The notes beneath the pieces are model-generated. The model worked only from the letters and a program-made list of their open reading frames with translations. It was not told where the DNA came from and ran no database searches. A stretch of DNA of 62,072 nt from assembly GCF_014282005.1 (NCBI RefSeq), contig NZ_JACFTD010000019.1:1-62072 (forward strand). The letters run 5' to 3'. The DNA comes from Sporosarcina sp. BP05. Its GTDB lineage: Bacteria; Bacillota; Bacilli; Bacillales_A; Planococcaceae. Made by a program: the position numbers and the translations under genes. Each line of letters opens with the position of its first letter. Position 1 is the stretch's first letter. This document shows positions 1-9,027 of this stretch, in pieces.

Positions 1-1
1 C

Positions 2-1137
2 TATCGTCGGAAAAAACGATCGGGTCAAATCGAAGCGATGCTTGAAAACCTGCCAACTGAAACGATTCACTATCGTTTATCGGAAGAGGAACAGGCTTGT
101 TTGTGTTGCGGTGAACAAGTACATGAAATAAGCATGGAAGTGCGTCGCGAGTTAAAAGTCATTCCCGCACAAGTGAAGGTCGTTGAACATGTACGCCATG
201 TCTACAGTTGCCGAAATTGTGAACGTGAAGGCACTGAAACACCAATTGTCACAGCGAAGATGCCAGCACCTATGTATCCAGGAAGTCTGGCTTCACCATC
301 GGCAATGGCCTATATCATGAACCAAATACATGTCGAAAGCATGCCTCTTTATCGTCAAGAAAAACAATTGGAACGCCTAGGCGTCTTTTTATCACGTCAA
401 ACACTGGCCAACTGGATGATGTATGGGGCAAGCCATTGGCTTAGCCATCTTTACGAACGTCTACATACTCAATTATTGAGGCAAAGTGTTCTCTTTGCGG
501 ATGAAACGACGCTTCAAGTACTTTCCGAACCAGGGCGTCCGGCGACGTCAAAGTCGTATATGTGGTTGTATAGAACGGGGCGTGATGTGCCAGCCATTGT
601 GTTGTACGATTACCAACAAACAAGGGCTGCCAAGCATCCGAAAGCCTTCCTTTCTGGCTATGAAGGATTTCTGCATGTCGATGGCTATCAGGGGTATAAC
701 GATATACCGAAGGTGAAACTGGTGGGATGTTGGGCCCATGCGCGAAGGAAATTTGACGAAGCGCTCACTGCGTTGCCTGCGGAAGCAAAGAATAAAGAAA
801 CACCTTGCGCCGCGGAAGAAGGGCTCCAATTCTGTAATCAACTATTCGCTATCGAGCGGAAATTAAAGGATGTCAGTCCTGAAGAACGCCTAAAAGAGCG
901 ACTTGAGCGTAGTCAGCCTGTGCTGGATGCTTTTTCAGTATGGCTACAAACGCAAAGCTCCCGCGTCACGCCTAAAAGCGCACTCGGACAAGCCATCAAA
1001 TAATGCCGGAACCAATGGTGTGTAACAATGTTTTTACAAGATGGACGCTTAGAAATCGATAATAATCGAAGTGAACGCGCCATAAAGCCCTTCGTGATCG
1101 GTAGAAAAAATTGGCTCTTCTCTCAATCGATGAAAGG
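2..1137 (+). pseudogene. tnpC: IS66-family transposase (TnpC), 5' and central part, broken
   Basis: The reading frame enters from the left window edge and runs to a stop at 1001-1003. It resumes in the same frame and continues to 1137. It carries IS66 signatures: a Cys-rich zinc-binding N-terminal stretch, ADETT, the CWAHARRKF motif and, beyond the stop, EIDNNRSERAIKPFVIGRKN with the last catalytic Glu region. The in-frame TAA after LGQAIK replaces what is usually an aromatic codon, so it is a simple nonsense mutation. The frame is then cut at codon Gly by the IS21 element. The C-terminal part continues at 3513. The transposase is therefore doubly inactivated. Confidence 0.9.
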
Positions 1138-1208
1138 TGTATTTTGCAAGAAAAAAGTGCAGGGTATTGCAATCTTTTATACAGAGTGTTGCCACCAAAG
1201 ATTTTGTT

Positions 1209-1937
1209 TCAGTTGATACGTGATAACGCATTCGTTAGTCGGTAACTTTCTCCACTATATGTAATGATATGTGCGTGATGAATGAGCCGATCCACTAGTG
1301 CAGCGGTTAACCTACTGTCGATGAAAATTCGATTCCACTGACTGAATTCCAAGTTCGAAGTGACGATTAAACTTTTCTTTTCATAGAACTCTGTTATTAA
1401 TTGGAACAATATCTCTGCTCCTTCTTTACTAAAAGGAACGTAGCCCATCTCATCTAAAATCAAAAGTTGGACATCATCGAACTTCTTGCGAAATGCACCC
1501 AATTTGCCGTTTCTATGAGCTTTTTCAAGCTCCTCAACTAAATGGGCAACTCTATAAAATCTCACTTCATATCCTTTTTCGCACGCCCTTCTTCCCAACG
1601 CTGAGGCCAGGTGCGTTTTACCGGTCCCCGGAGCTCCCACAAGTACTAAATTCTGATGATCCCTGATAAAGTCCAGACTCTCAAGCTGTTCCTTATTTAC
1701 TGTTTGGGGGAGCCGTATAGCAGAGCTCCATTTATATGATTCCAATGATTTATTTTCTAAAAACTTGGCTTTTTTTAAGTTTCTTTCTATCTTGGTAAGT
1801 TCACGCATCTCAATTTCTTTCGTGAATATATTTGTTAGAAAGTCCTCGGGAGTTGAAAATTCAACGGTTTCAAATGCATCGGCCACGTAGGCTAACCTAA
1901 GCTGTTTACATAGATTGCGAAGGTTCTCTGACATCAT
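1209..1937 (-). CDS. istB: IstB-like AAA+ helper ATPase of the IS21 element
   Basis: A 242-residue IstB/DnaC-type ATPase that assists the IS21 transposase in target selection. It shows a Walker A (GAPGTGKTH, about residue 101), a Walker B (LLILDEMGYVPF) and a sensor region VTSNLEFSQW. The start ATG follows AGGAGGAG at a good distance. It overlaps the 3' end of istA by 32 nt, the usual translationally coupled arrangement. Length and motifs are full, and nothing suggests inactivation. Confidence 0.95.
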   Translation of the reverse strand: MMSENLRNLCKQLRLAYVADAFETVEFSTPEDFLTNIFTKEIEMRELTKIERNLKKAKFLENKSLESYKWSSAIRLPQTVNKEQLESLDFIRDHQNLVLVGAPGTGKTHLASALGRRACEKGYEVRFYRVAHLVEELEKAHRNGKLGAFRKKFDDVQLLILDEMGYVPFSKEGAEILFQLITEFYEKKSLIVTSNLEFSQWNRIFIDSRLTAALVDRLIHHAHIITYSGESYRLTNALSRIN

Positions 1938-3357
1938 TAACTCCTCCTGAACGTCCTAATTGATCATACTTATTCCAATTCACATCAAAAGGATGGTCTT
2001 GTTCGGGGGGCTGATCCGTTCCCAGAAGTTTATAAAACTCTTCATTGATTTCTTCTAATTGAAATCGCATTAGTAATGATAGCACCTGTTCAAGTCGTTG
2101 TTTTCGCACGTGGTTTGAAGGGATGTCGAGATACTCTTTTATTCTGCCTGGCAAGTATTGACGATATCTCGAATACTCGACAACGCGTGGTTTTAAAATC
2201 CAAGATTTGAAAATATCTTTCCAAGGCAGTAATCTTCTCTTATTCATATAAGGTCGTAGACCTTCCGCAATGATTTCTCCCTCTGGTGTAACTACTTTAT
2301 ATTCATTCCACGTTGAAACTAAATATAGCTGAATGTGATTCTTTCCCTTTGGAATATGCAAAACTGTATCATCTAATTTAATCTCATTGTAAGCATTCAC
2401 CTTAATTAGCTGCTCTTTTCGTACCGGATACTCTTCACTTGGTAAACTTTTCAGCGTGCACTTTTCTTCTTCCCAAAGAACCTGTATTTCAATTTCCTTA
2501 CGATAGTGTTTTCGATATTGGTCTTCTATTGAAAAATCCAATAACTTTTTAGAAAGATCCTCTAATCCCGTAATGACAGGGGGGACACTGAAGATATTAT
2601 ATCGAACATAACCGACTTTTCTTTCTACATGACCTTTTTCATTTCCCTTGCGAACATTACATACTTGCGTTTCAAAGCCATGGAACATCTGAAACCGTAA
2701 AAACTCATCGGTTAGTTGAGCATCTTCTGTTTTACTTTTGGTCTTTTTAACAGCCGGCGTCAAGTTATCTATTCTGATTTTTCGGGGGACACCACCCGAT
2801 TTTATAAACAACTTTTTAAGACCCTCTAATAAGCATTCTTGATTCTCGGATGGCATCGGTTCATAAAAAGCAACATTACTGCACGGGAAAGACATGATTA
2901 GTAAACGAATATCTCGGGTTTTCCCATCTTCTACAGCTTCCATTACACCAAAATCAACTTGTGCATCACCCGGAGGGTGCTCTAATCGTTCAGACCCCTG
3001 ATCTTGAACTGTACTATCATTTTGAACTTTCCATTCTTCAATGAAATTACAACATGTTCGATAAGAGCCTTTAAATTCGTGAGTCTGCAACTCTTTAAAT
3101 AATTGTAGATTATTTCTTCTAAGCTTTGCTTTCTCTTTCTCATCTTCGAATAACCAATCAGACACCATCATTCCCCATTTCTCCTGATACATCATACCTT
3201 TGCGAGGTTTGATGATAGACGGGGAAAGCTCGCTTTCATCAGCATATTTCTTTGCAGTTCTCCAGTTAATGTTTAGTGCTTTTGAAATCTTTTCGATTGA
3301 TAAACCTTTTTCATTTCGTAAGTGTTTGATACAATTAATATCGGGCATTGTTAGCAT
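1906..3357 (-). CDS. istA: IstA-like DDE transposase of the IS21 element
   Basis: A 483-residue IS21-family transposase. The N-terminal 60 residues form a helix-turn-helix (KGLSIEKISKALNINWRTAKKYA). The integrase core follows with DAQVDFG (first Asp), the IDNLTPAV region (second Asp) and the NEKGHVERKVGYVR region with the catalytic Glu. The ATG at 3357 has GGAGG 9 nt upstream; an ATG three codons later (AGGAAGG) is also possible. The 3' end overlaps istB. It catalyses cut-and-insert of the 2.4-kb element and appears intact. Confidence 0.94.
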   Translation of the reverse strand: MLTMPDINCIKHLRNEKGLSIEKISKALNINWRTAKKYADESELSPSIIKPRKGMMYQEKWGMMVSDWLFEDEKEKAKLRRNNLQLFKELQTHEFKGSYRTCCNFIEEWKVQNDSTVQDQGSERLEHPPGDAQVDFGVMEAVEDGKTRDIRLLIMSFPCSNVAFYEPMPSENQECLLEGLKKLFIKSGGVPRKIRIDNLTPAVKKTKSKTEDAQLTDEFLRFQMFHGFETQVCNVRKGNEKGHVERKVGYVRYNIFSVPPVITGLEDLSKKLLDFSIEDQYRKHYRKEIEIQVLWEEEKCTLKSLPSEEYPVRKEQLIKVNAYNEIKLDDTVLHIPKGKNHIQLYLVSTWNEYKVVTPEGEIIAEGLRPYMNKRRLLPWKDIFKSWILKPRVVEYSRYRQYLPGRIKEYLDIPSNHVRKQRLEQVLSLLMRFQLEEINEEFYKLLGTDQPPEQDHPFDVNWNKYDQLGRSGGVNDVREPSQSM

Positions 3358-3512
3358 CCTTCCTTAACCTCCATCTGTTTTGAGTTCGCACTTTAACAGT
3401 AGAGGTTGACCTGGGTGACTAGCAAGTCCTTTTTTTTATTTACATGAGATTCTCATGCATAACTCTGTACAAATACGTTGCAAAGTTCTGTACTTCTATT
3501 CTGCATTACACA

Positions 3513-3765
3513 AAAGGCGCAAAAGAAAGCGCAATTGCCTATAGTATCGTGGAAACTGCCAAAGAAAATCAGTTAAATCCATTGATTTACTTAACCTACG
3601 TATTTGAACAGTTGCCTTTAATAGATCTGACGGATTCGGAAGCCCTGGATAAGCTACTTCCATGGTCAAATACCCTTCCAACAGATTGCCACGTTCCAAT
3701 TAAAACTAAATAGAGCATATAATAAGCGCCCACTGAAAGACAGGTGGGCGTTATTTGACGCTTAC
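3513..3765 (+). pseudogene. IS66 transposase C-terminal tail and IS66 right end
   Basis: This continues the IS66 frame across the IS21 insertion: KESAIAYSIVETAKEN is the canonical C-terminal IS66 motif, ending at the stop at 3711-3713. Downstream, 3728-3750 forms a hairpin (CGCCCAC/GTGGGCG) and TTATTTGACGCTTAC up to 3765 matches the usual IS66 terminal repeat GTAAGCGTCAAAT read inward. The right boundary of IS66 is therefore placed at 3765; the left end lies outside the window. Confidence 0.85.
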
Positions 3766-3766
3766 T

Positions 3767-3913
3767 TTCCCGCAATCTGTGGCTCAAAACTCCGCACTAG
3801 TGGCTCATTCTGTCCGCAATACTCAGAAAGCACCTACTTCAGTTAATAAGTTTATCGTACCAGGAGGTGCTACAGGTGAATGTGCGTTGTTTGATTGTGA
3901 GCTTCCGGTTTAA
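3767..3913 (+). pseudogene. Possible 3' tail of a gene cut by IS66
   Basis: Directly outside the IS66 right end an open frame of 48 codons runs to a TAA at 3911-3913. It has no convincing start or ribosome site, so it could be the C-terminal remnant of a gene interrupted by IS66. The peptide includes VNKFIVPGGATGEC and ends CELPV. I do not recognise the family. It could also be chance coding in a short AT-rich region. Confidence 0.3.
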
Positions 3914-4163
3914 CCTATATACTTTACAAATCACTATTTTATTTTGCAAAGTTGAAAATAAATGAAGGTAATTACATTTATGTGTCGAATTAGGATGAAT
4001 AGGAAAAGGTTGCGGTGTATTGTGACTAGATTGATAGCAATGTTTGAAATTGAATCCAAATAAACGAATTTTAATAGGTTACTAGTTGAAAGATAACAGT
4101 AGATAGAAACTGTGCGAAGATGTACCTCATTGTGAAAAACAATGGAAAAGGGGGGAACGGGTA
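3914..4163. other. AT-rich intergenic region upstream of the nucleotidyltransferase
   Basis: No open frame with a ribosome site is seen. The segment ends with AAAAGGGGGG as the ribosome site of the next gene. No clear promoter hexamer pair was found. Confidence 0.5.
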
Positions 4164-5414
4164 ATGGATAACAATAATGATCTTGATTTGTCGTTTATGC
4201 CAAAGGAATTAAAACTATTACTTCAAATTATGCAGACAGAAAATCCAGGATTTCAAGGATGCCTCAATAAAGAACTTTTTGCGGAAATTGATTGGGAGTT
4301 ACTCCTAAAAATGGCTAGGCATCATCGGATCTATCCATTAATTTATTCGAATCTGAGTAAAATGGATGAAAAGTTAATTCCTTCAGATATACTTCATACC
4401 TTAAGCCAAGAGTACAAAGAAAATACGTTTCAAATGCTTAACTTAAGTGGAGAAATGGAACGAATAAGTCAATTTTTTAATGAAAATGGTATTCGGTCTC
4501 TTTTTTTGAAAGGCCCGGTAATTGCGGACGCGATTTTCGGTGATATTTCCCTCAGAACCTCAAAAGATTTAGATATTTTGATCCCCAAATTGGATGTTAA
4601 CAAAACTGAAGCACTATTAGTGAGTTGTGGGTATGAAAAAGAGGAAATGCATTCACCATTTAAAATGGACAAGTGGAGAAGTCACCATGTATGTTATTAC
4701 CATTCACAAAAGAGAATCCAAATTGAAATCCATTGGAGACTCTTTTCTCCCCCGGCGAAGGAGCCTAGCTTTGATGAGTTGTGGGAGCGAAAAAGGCTAA
4801 GTACGCTCACAAGCTACCCTGTCTATTTCTTTGGAGAAGAGGATTTGTTTTTATACCTTGTGGGTCATGGTGCCAAGCATGGGTGGTTTCGTCTTCGGTG
4901 GTTGGCTGATATTGACCAAATCATAAGGAATGAAAAAAATCCAATACTAATAAAATATCAACGTCATTTAGTAGGACAAGCACTCCTATTAGCATCCCAG
5001 TTATTAAAAACCCAAATTCCTAAAGAGTTAGTACCCTTAACAGCAGAAAAACGTTCAAGAAAACTAGCTGAATTGGCAACATATTATCTTGTAGAAATGG
5101 GTTATGTATCGATTAATCAATCGTCCAAAGAACCTTTAATTAATCACGATAAGCTTCATCCATTATTAAGTAAGTCAAAATTTAAAAGGTGGTTCACCCT
5201 ATTTTATTATAATTACTCAGTAAAAACCAATATCCAGAAAGTTATTTATGTTTTGCTACACTTTTATCCGCAATCTTCGGATGTACAGACATTGCGTTTG
5301 CCTAAACCTCTTTACTTTTTGTATTTTCCGTTACGTCCTTTTTTTATAGTCTGGAGAAAGTCTAGTAAGCTTACACTAACAGTAAAGAGAATTCAAAAAG
5401 CAGAAAATAAATGA
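4164..5414 (+). CDS. Nucleotidyltransferase family protein (NTP_transf_5 type, lasso-associated)
   Basis: A 416-residue protein of the uncharacterised NTP_transf_5 family. The core is visible as FLKGPVIADAIFGD, then SKDLDILIP (Asp-x-Asp metal ligands near residues 136-138), then IEIHWRLF near residue 188, which likely supplies the third acidic ligand. The C-terminal half is helical with no clear domain. The start follows AAGGGGGG. In Firmicutes this family recurs in lasso-peptide clusters beside the B2 protease gene; here it lies about 5 kb upstream of the cluster. Its substrate is unknown. A relic of the 3' end of a second copy lies at 7278-7372. Confidence 0.85.
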   Translation: MDNNNDLDLSFMPKELKLLLQIMQTENPGFQGCLNKELFAEIDWELLLKMARHHRIYPLIYSNLSKMDEKLIPSDILHTLSQEYKENTFQMLNLSGEMERISQFFNENGIRSLFLKGPVIADAIFGDISLRTSKDLDILIPKLDVNKTEALLVSCGYEKEEMHSPFKMDKWRSHHVCYYHSQKRIQIEIHWRLFSPPAKEPSFDELWERKRLSTLTSYPVYFFGEEDLFLYLVGHGAKHGWFRLRWLADIDQIIRNEKNPILIKYQRHLVGQALLLASQLLKTQIPKELVPLTAEKRSRKLAELATYYLVEMGYVSINQSSKEPLINHDKLHPLLSKSKFKRWFTLFYYNYSVKTNIQKVIYVLLHFYPQSSDVQTLRLPKPLYFLYFPLRPFFIVWRKSSKLTLTVKRIQKAENK

Positions 5415-5443
5415 TGCCTGAAAATAAAATAAGCAGTAATTCC

Positions 5444-5484
5444 TAAAAGGCATCCACCTGTGTGTAATGGGGGGATGCTTTTAG
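5444..5484 (+). terminator. Rho-independent terminator-like hairpin after the nucleotidyltransferase
   Basis: CTAAAAGGCATCC pairs with GGATGCTTTTAG around a G/T-rich loop, beginning 30 bases after the stop codon. The 3' arm supplies a short T-run. Confidence 0.7.
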
Positions 5485-5498
5485 TTGTGGATCTATAA

Positions 5499-5522
5499 GT
5501 AAGCGTAAAATTTGACGCTTAC
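5499..5522. repeat. IS66-end-like palindrome
   Basis: GTAAGCGTAAAAT and ATTTGACGCTTAC face each other with no cargo. Both halves resemble the IS66 terminal repeat seen at 3753-3765. This may be a collapsed IS66 footprint. Confidence 0.45.
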
Positions 5523-5713
5523 GTTAAAGGTAAAACCAGCGTTTTTTGTAAGGGGGTCGTCCCATAAGTCAGGAAATTAGCGACCTATAGGACAATCGCT
5601 TTTCTAATTGTCTAACTCCAGGCGCTAACTCCTCGGGTCATATGTCGTTTTACTGCGAGGGCTGAAGGACGCCCTCTTCGTAAACCGTCTTATGCCTGTC
5701 GGAGCTAAGCAGC
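5511..5713. repeat. Dispersed GC-richer intergenic repeat D, copy 1
   Basis: About 170 bp of this segment is closely similar to 31352-31521. Shared stretches include GTAAAACCAGCGTTTTTTGT, AAGGGGGTCGTCC, CTCCAGGCGC, AACTCCTCGGG and CTGCGAGGGCTGAAGGACGC. It abuts the 3' end of the broken sigma-factor gene. Repeats beginning with an AATTGTCTAACTCCAGGCGC-like motif are, to my recollection, common intergenic sequences in Planococcaceae; the function is unknown. Confidence 0.7.
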
Positions 5714-5726
5714 GCCTTCCGCTTTT

Positions 5727-6289
5727 CTAGGTTAATTCACTTCTAAATTTCACCAGCATCCGCTCTCTCCTTTTCTTTATTCCTGCAACCGTAATGCCGA
5801 CTCTTTCAGCACATTCGGTAAGTGTGAACCCTTCGATGAACAGCCATTTGACGAGGTCCCTCTCAGCAGGGGACAATATGTCCAGCGCTTCGGCAAGCCC
5901 ATTTGACGCCCCATAATGGACATCGAATTCGGCCTCAATTGCATTCTCCAAGAACTCGTCTTCCATCTGTGTCACATGCTCCTCAAATTGGTTTTCTTTT
6001 TTCAATTCATCCAACATGGCACCCGAATGCTTCTATAGGCAAATGGCGTAAAATTCCCTTTGGCTTCGTCAAAACGGTTCCATGCTTGCAATAAAGCAAC
6101 TCTGGCTGCTTGTCTGAAACTATCATGGCCACGGTAAATATTCAATTTGCGAATAGATGCGGATATCATCGGTTCATACTGTTCCAAAACGTCTTCGAAA
6201 TTCACCATTTGAGCGGCCTTCCAGACCGTGCACGATACGTTGTATTCCCGGGTGACTACATCGTAGTACATTCGAAATAGAGAATCCAA
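5727..6289 (-). pseudogene. Sigma-70 family RNA polymerase sigma factor, frameshifted
   Basis: Two adjacent minus-strand frames (6289-6002 and 6017-5727) together make one sigma-70-like protein of about 185 residues. The first half holds region 2 (FEDVLEQYEPMISASIRKLN ... ALLQAWNRFDEAKGNF). The second half holds region 4 with a helix-turn-helix (LVKWLFIEGFTLTECAERVG). The frames differ by one base near 6022-6024, where AYRSIR should continue GAMLDEL; restoring one G to the run at that site rejoins them. This is a single-base deletion or a sequencing error. A C-terminal remnant of a relative lies at 58561-58770. Confidence 0.85.
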
Positions 6290-6612
6290 TGAGCGTTTGT
6301 GACGATTGGCGTGCTTACGTGATAAATTGAAGGTTGAAACATGACTTTTGGTCTATGGATAGTTGTGTTATCCATTATATTTAATTTACTACGGTTATGA
6401 ACTTATATAGGGGTCTAATTACAGCGATGGTGCGCACAATCTACCGCGATAATTTCAAGTACCTATAATGCTGTTCAGGAAACTATCGTGATGTTTTACT
6501 ATTCATGAATTTATGGTTAGGTAGTGAAAAAACAAATAAATTTAGTTAAATATGACTATTCACATTAATATGTTAGTGATAAAATAGTTACATAGGAAAG
6601 GGTGGTTAGATA
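6290..6612. promoter_or_regulatory. Intergenic region with the presumed ComK-like gene promoter
   Basis: There is no open frame here. Close to the gene, TAAAAT at about 6580 could be a -10 box. No convincing -35 or AAAA-N5-TTTT ComK box pair was found, so the promoter placement is tentative. The ribosome site is AGGAAAGGG before the ATG at 6613. Confidence 0.3.
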
Positions 6613-7125
6613 ATGAAAATCTGTGATTCGTATTGGATAGACCATGCACTAGTAGTCGAACATTTCTATGACGGAATACATCAATCGAGAATATATACTA
6701 CGGAGGGTATCAAACTATCAACACTGACCCCAATTGATTTACTTGATAAAGCCTGTATGCGATATGCTTCTACACTCGAGGGCCGTAGAGTATCCGCGAG
6801 TAAGACATTAAACTACTCCAATAAGACACCGATTGTTATTGCACCCTATAATCTAGGTGCTTTTCCAACATCCTCTTATAAAAAGGATGATTGCGTTTGG
6901 ATTTTTAATCATCCTTTTCAAGTTGAACAATTATCGGGTGGTAGGTCATTAGTGAAATTCGATCAAGGGACGACAATCACTGTAAACGTTTCCAAACATA
7001 CTTTATTGAAACAACAGCAAAGGCTTCACACATTGCTAGACATTTTCAGCAATGCGGAACGCCGAATGCTTCTCTATCTTTCCAAAGGTGCCAAAGAAAA
7101 TAATTTCCAACAGCTCCCTCTATAA
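6613..7125 (+). CDS. comK: ComK-family competence transcription factor homologue
   Basis: A 170-residue protein with the ComK pattern: ACMRYASTLEGRRVSASKTL, then KTPIVIAPYNLGAFPTSS, then DDCVWIFNHPF, then the C-terminal KHTLLKQQQRLHTLL. ComK is the DNA-binding master activator of late competence genes and binds as a tetramer to paired AT-rich boxes. It is slightly shorter than the usual 190 residues but carries all conserved blocks. It is monocistronic. A decayed second copy, holding only the C-terminal half, is at 49181-49417. The assignment is by recognition of conserved motifs; whether it activates competence in this strain is unknown. Confidence 0.85.
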   Translation: MKICDSYWIDHALVVEHFYDGIHQSRIYTTEGIKLSTLTPIDLLDKACMRYASTLEGRRVSASKTLNYSNKTPIVIAPYNLGAFPTSSYKKDDCVWIFNHPFQVEQLSGGRSLVKFDQGTTITVNVSKHTLLKQQQRLHTLLDIFSNAERRMLLYLSKGAKENNFQQLPL

Positions 7126-7277
7126 ATGTTGTGGATGAGTAAATACTTCTGCGAAGTAAAGTGCTGACTTACATAGTAGAAGATACAGATGGTAGATCAT
7201 GGGGATGCCATTGTTAGTACTGATATAATTTCCGGGTATCTATGTTTGAAACCAGCCCCTAAAATTGCCAAAGTCCT
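7126..7277. other. Non-coding spacer after the ComK-like gene
   Basis: No ribosome site or conserved frame was seen. The segment joins the comK stop to a relic of a nucleotidyltransferase gene and appears to be decayed sequence. Confidence 0.4.
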
Positions 7278-7372
7278 TTCGATTTCTATATTTTCCGTTA
7301 CGCCCTTTTCTATTATAGGCATGTAGAAAGACAAGGAAACTTTCAAAGTTATACTAATAAGTGTAGAGGATT
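7278..7372 (+). pseudogene. Relic 3' end of a second nucleotidyltransferase gene
   Basis: This is nearly parallel to 5313-5400: the TATTTTCCGTTACG core, the C/T-rich tract and the following purine-rich stretch are shared with small gaps. The encoded LYFPLRPF is identical to the intact protein near its C-terminus, but a stop follows after a few codons. It is a deletion remnant of a paralogue of the gene at 4164-5414. Confidence 0.75.
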
Positions 7373-7461
7373 AACTACAAAAAACCATTCCTCTTGTAAA
7401 TGAATGTTAGTAAGCGGGTAGGAGAAAAGTGTTGAATAGTGTCAAATTTGGTGAAAACTTA

Positions 7462-7510
7462 AGCGACCATTTTATTCCTAAAGAATAAAATAGTCGCTCA
7501 TTTTGTTTTT
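7462..7510. terminator. Strong bidirectional terminator hairpin
   Basis: AGCGACCATTTTATTC pairs with GAATAAAATAGTCGCT around a 5-base loop, followed by a T-rich tract. It may once have ended the nucleotidyltransferase relic lying just upstream. Confidence 0.75.
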
Positions 7511-7789
7511 ATTGGGTTTCATGAGTTTGAAAGTCTGTTGTATTTAAAGTCGGAGAATCTAAAAGGCTATACAAGTTGAAAGGCGACTGTTGCAGGAAGA
7601 AGGTGAATTGGACCATTATAACCAAGCTTGGGTAGTTGAAGAAATTTGCGCGGCCTCGCTTTTATACTTTTTGCTATTTAATATGCTGACGCTATTTTGC
7701 GCACAATAAGTACCGGGCTAATGTTTGGAGCTTATTATGGTTTTGCAATTATCGTAGATGGTAAAAGGGAATATTTACACTGCATTCTA
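7511..7789. other. Decayed spacer between the terminator and the duplicated genes
   Basis: Short frames only, with no ribosome site. The last part (from about 7735, TTATGGTTTTG) is similar to 8620-8640 and so belongs to the tandem duplication described below. Confidence 0.4.
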
Positions 7790-7897
7790 GTATCGAGGTG
7801 GCAAACTAAACTATAAAGTGAATCAAAAAAAAGCGGTGATAAGATTCGGGAATCATCTACCGCAAGTCGGATTTGGTTATAATCGGAATTGTGACTG

Positions 7898-8152
7898 TTA
7901 GATCAATTGTCGTAATGCTGAATAGTGAAAATCGTCTTCTTGCTCATACGCTAGGGGAATAATTTCACCATTATCGTTTACAAACATCATCTTATCTCGA
8001 TGAATTTTTCCAGTAATAATCGAGAAGGAACGGCTATTATCTTGAAAATCTGATGTTGTAAAATGAACGACATCATGAATATGGGAAACTAAATCATTGT
8101 AATTGGTGAAAATATAATAGTTGTTCACCATATAAGCTTTGATTGTCATCAC
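7898..8152 (-). CDS. Small conserved hypothetical protein, duplicate 1
   Basis: An 84-residue soluble protein I do not recognise. The sequence is rich in Asp, His, Tyr and Phe, and includes HIHDVVHF and a SFSIITGKIH segment. It closely matches the product of 8773-9027, and most changes are conservative, which points to a real protein. The start is uncertain: GTG at 8152 and ATG at 8149 lie inside a TAGGTGATG run that itself resembles a ribosome site. A short hairpin-like stretch follows the stop. No TM segment or signal peptide is visible. Confidence 0.6.
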   Translation of the reverse strand: MMTIKAYMVNNYYIFTNYNDLVSHIHDVVHFTTSDFQDNSRSFSIITGKIHRDKMMFVNDNGEIIPLAYEQEDDFHYSALRQLI

Positions 8153-8772
8153 CTACTTTTATCGATTTAGCGATCAGTGGGGCATACTATAACTATTCAG
8201 CTTAAACGTGTGAATGGCAATTGCGGCACTATGGTTAAGGTAAACGCTATGCTCGAAAAAGTTCCTTTCTCATATGCTAGGCTGGAAAGAACTTGTGAAA
8301 CTTATATAGGTGAATGAAGATTTCTCCCTTCCAGGTTAAATTTGTAAACAATTGAATAGTTATAATAGTCTGTTACTGTAATTAAACTATAATTTGGTTT
8401 TTATTTCAACTGAACTTTATTCCTATTATTACTAAATAGAGAGATAATTTTCCTAGGAATAGTCTAGCTTCTTTTGTTTGAACCTGTATGCATGTATAAC
8501 CGTCAAATAGAAATGGCTCTTACACTTTTTTGTGACCAATCATTACATTCGCATAATCGAATCAATTCAGCTATCGCTAGTACGCGTAAAGCTAATCACT
8601 ACGCTAACGTTCGTTTACTTTTTATGGTTTTGTAAGTTATGTAGGAAGGCGGTGAGGGATATGTGAATCGCCGACGATTGTCGAGGAGGCAAACTGAACT
8701 AAAAAGTGAATTGAAAAAACGGTGATAGATTCGAGAATCATCAACCGCAAGTTTAATATAAAATAAGGACCG
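8153..8772. other. Spacer between the two duplicated genes
   Basis: Part of the 875-bp duplication. No further gene was seen. It is AT-rich, with the AATTAAACTATAATTTGG stretch that recurs in the next copy. Confidence 0.5.
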
Positions 8773-9027
8773 TTAGATCAATTGTCTTAATGCTGAATAG
8801 TAAAGATCGTCTTCTTGCTCAAACGCTAAGGGAATAATATCACCGTTATCGTTTACGAACACCATCTCGTCCTGGTGTATCTTTCCAGTAATAATTGAGA
8901 AGGAACGTCTATTATCTTGAAACGTTGGCCTTGTAAAATGAATAACATCGTGAATATGGGAAGATAACTCATTGTAATCAGTAAAAATATAATAGTCGTT
9001 CACCATATAAGCTTTGATTGTCATCAC
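8773..9027 (-). CDS. Small conserved hypothetical protein, duplicate 2
   Basis: An 84-residue paralogue of the product of 7898-8152 with the same length and no gaps. Variable positions concentrate around residues 11-40, for example HFTRPTF against HFTTSDF. The N-terminal MMTIKAYMVN and C-terminal YSALRQLI are conserved. Function is unknown. Maintaining an ungapped frame while the flanks drift suggests both copies are expressed proteins, or were until recently. Confidence 0.6.
   Translation of the reverse strand: MMTIKAYMVNDYYIFTDYNELSSHIHDVIHFTRPTFQDNRRSFSIITGKIHQDEMVFVNDNGDIIPLAFEQEDDLYYSALRQLI

Larger units (their letters stand above)
1138..3512 (-). mobile_element. IS21-family insertion sequence inside the IS66 transposase gene
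   Basis: A 2375-bp element carries istA and istB on the minus strand. The ends begin TGTATTTTGC on the left and, read inward from the right, TGTGTAATGC; TGTAC/TGCA-type motifs recur internally, as is usual for IS21 ends. AAAGG occurs directly outside both ends (1133-1137 and 3513-3517), a 5-bp target duplication. Removing the element and one AAAGG restores the IS66 frame exactly (Met-Lys-Gly-Ala-Lys-Glu). Both transposition genes are intact, so the element may still be active. Confidence 0.9.

Noticed and set aside
548..841. 97-codon minus frame and small plus frames inside the IS66 transposase
   Set aside because: Shadow frames in a recognised transposase gene.
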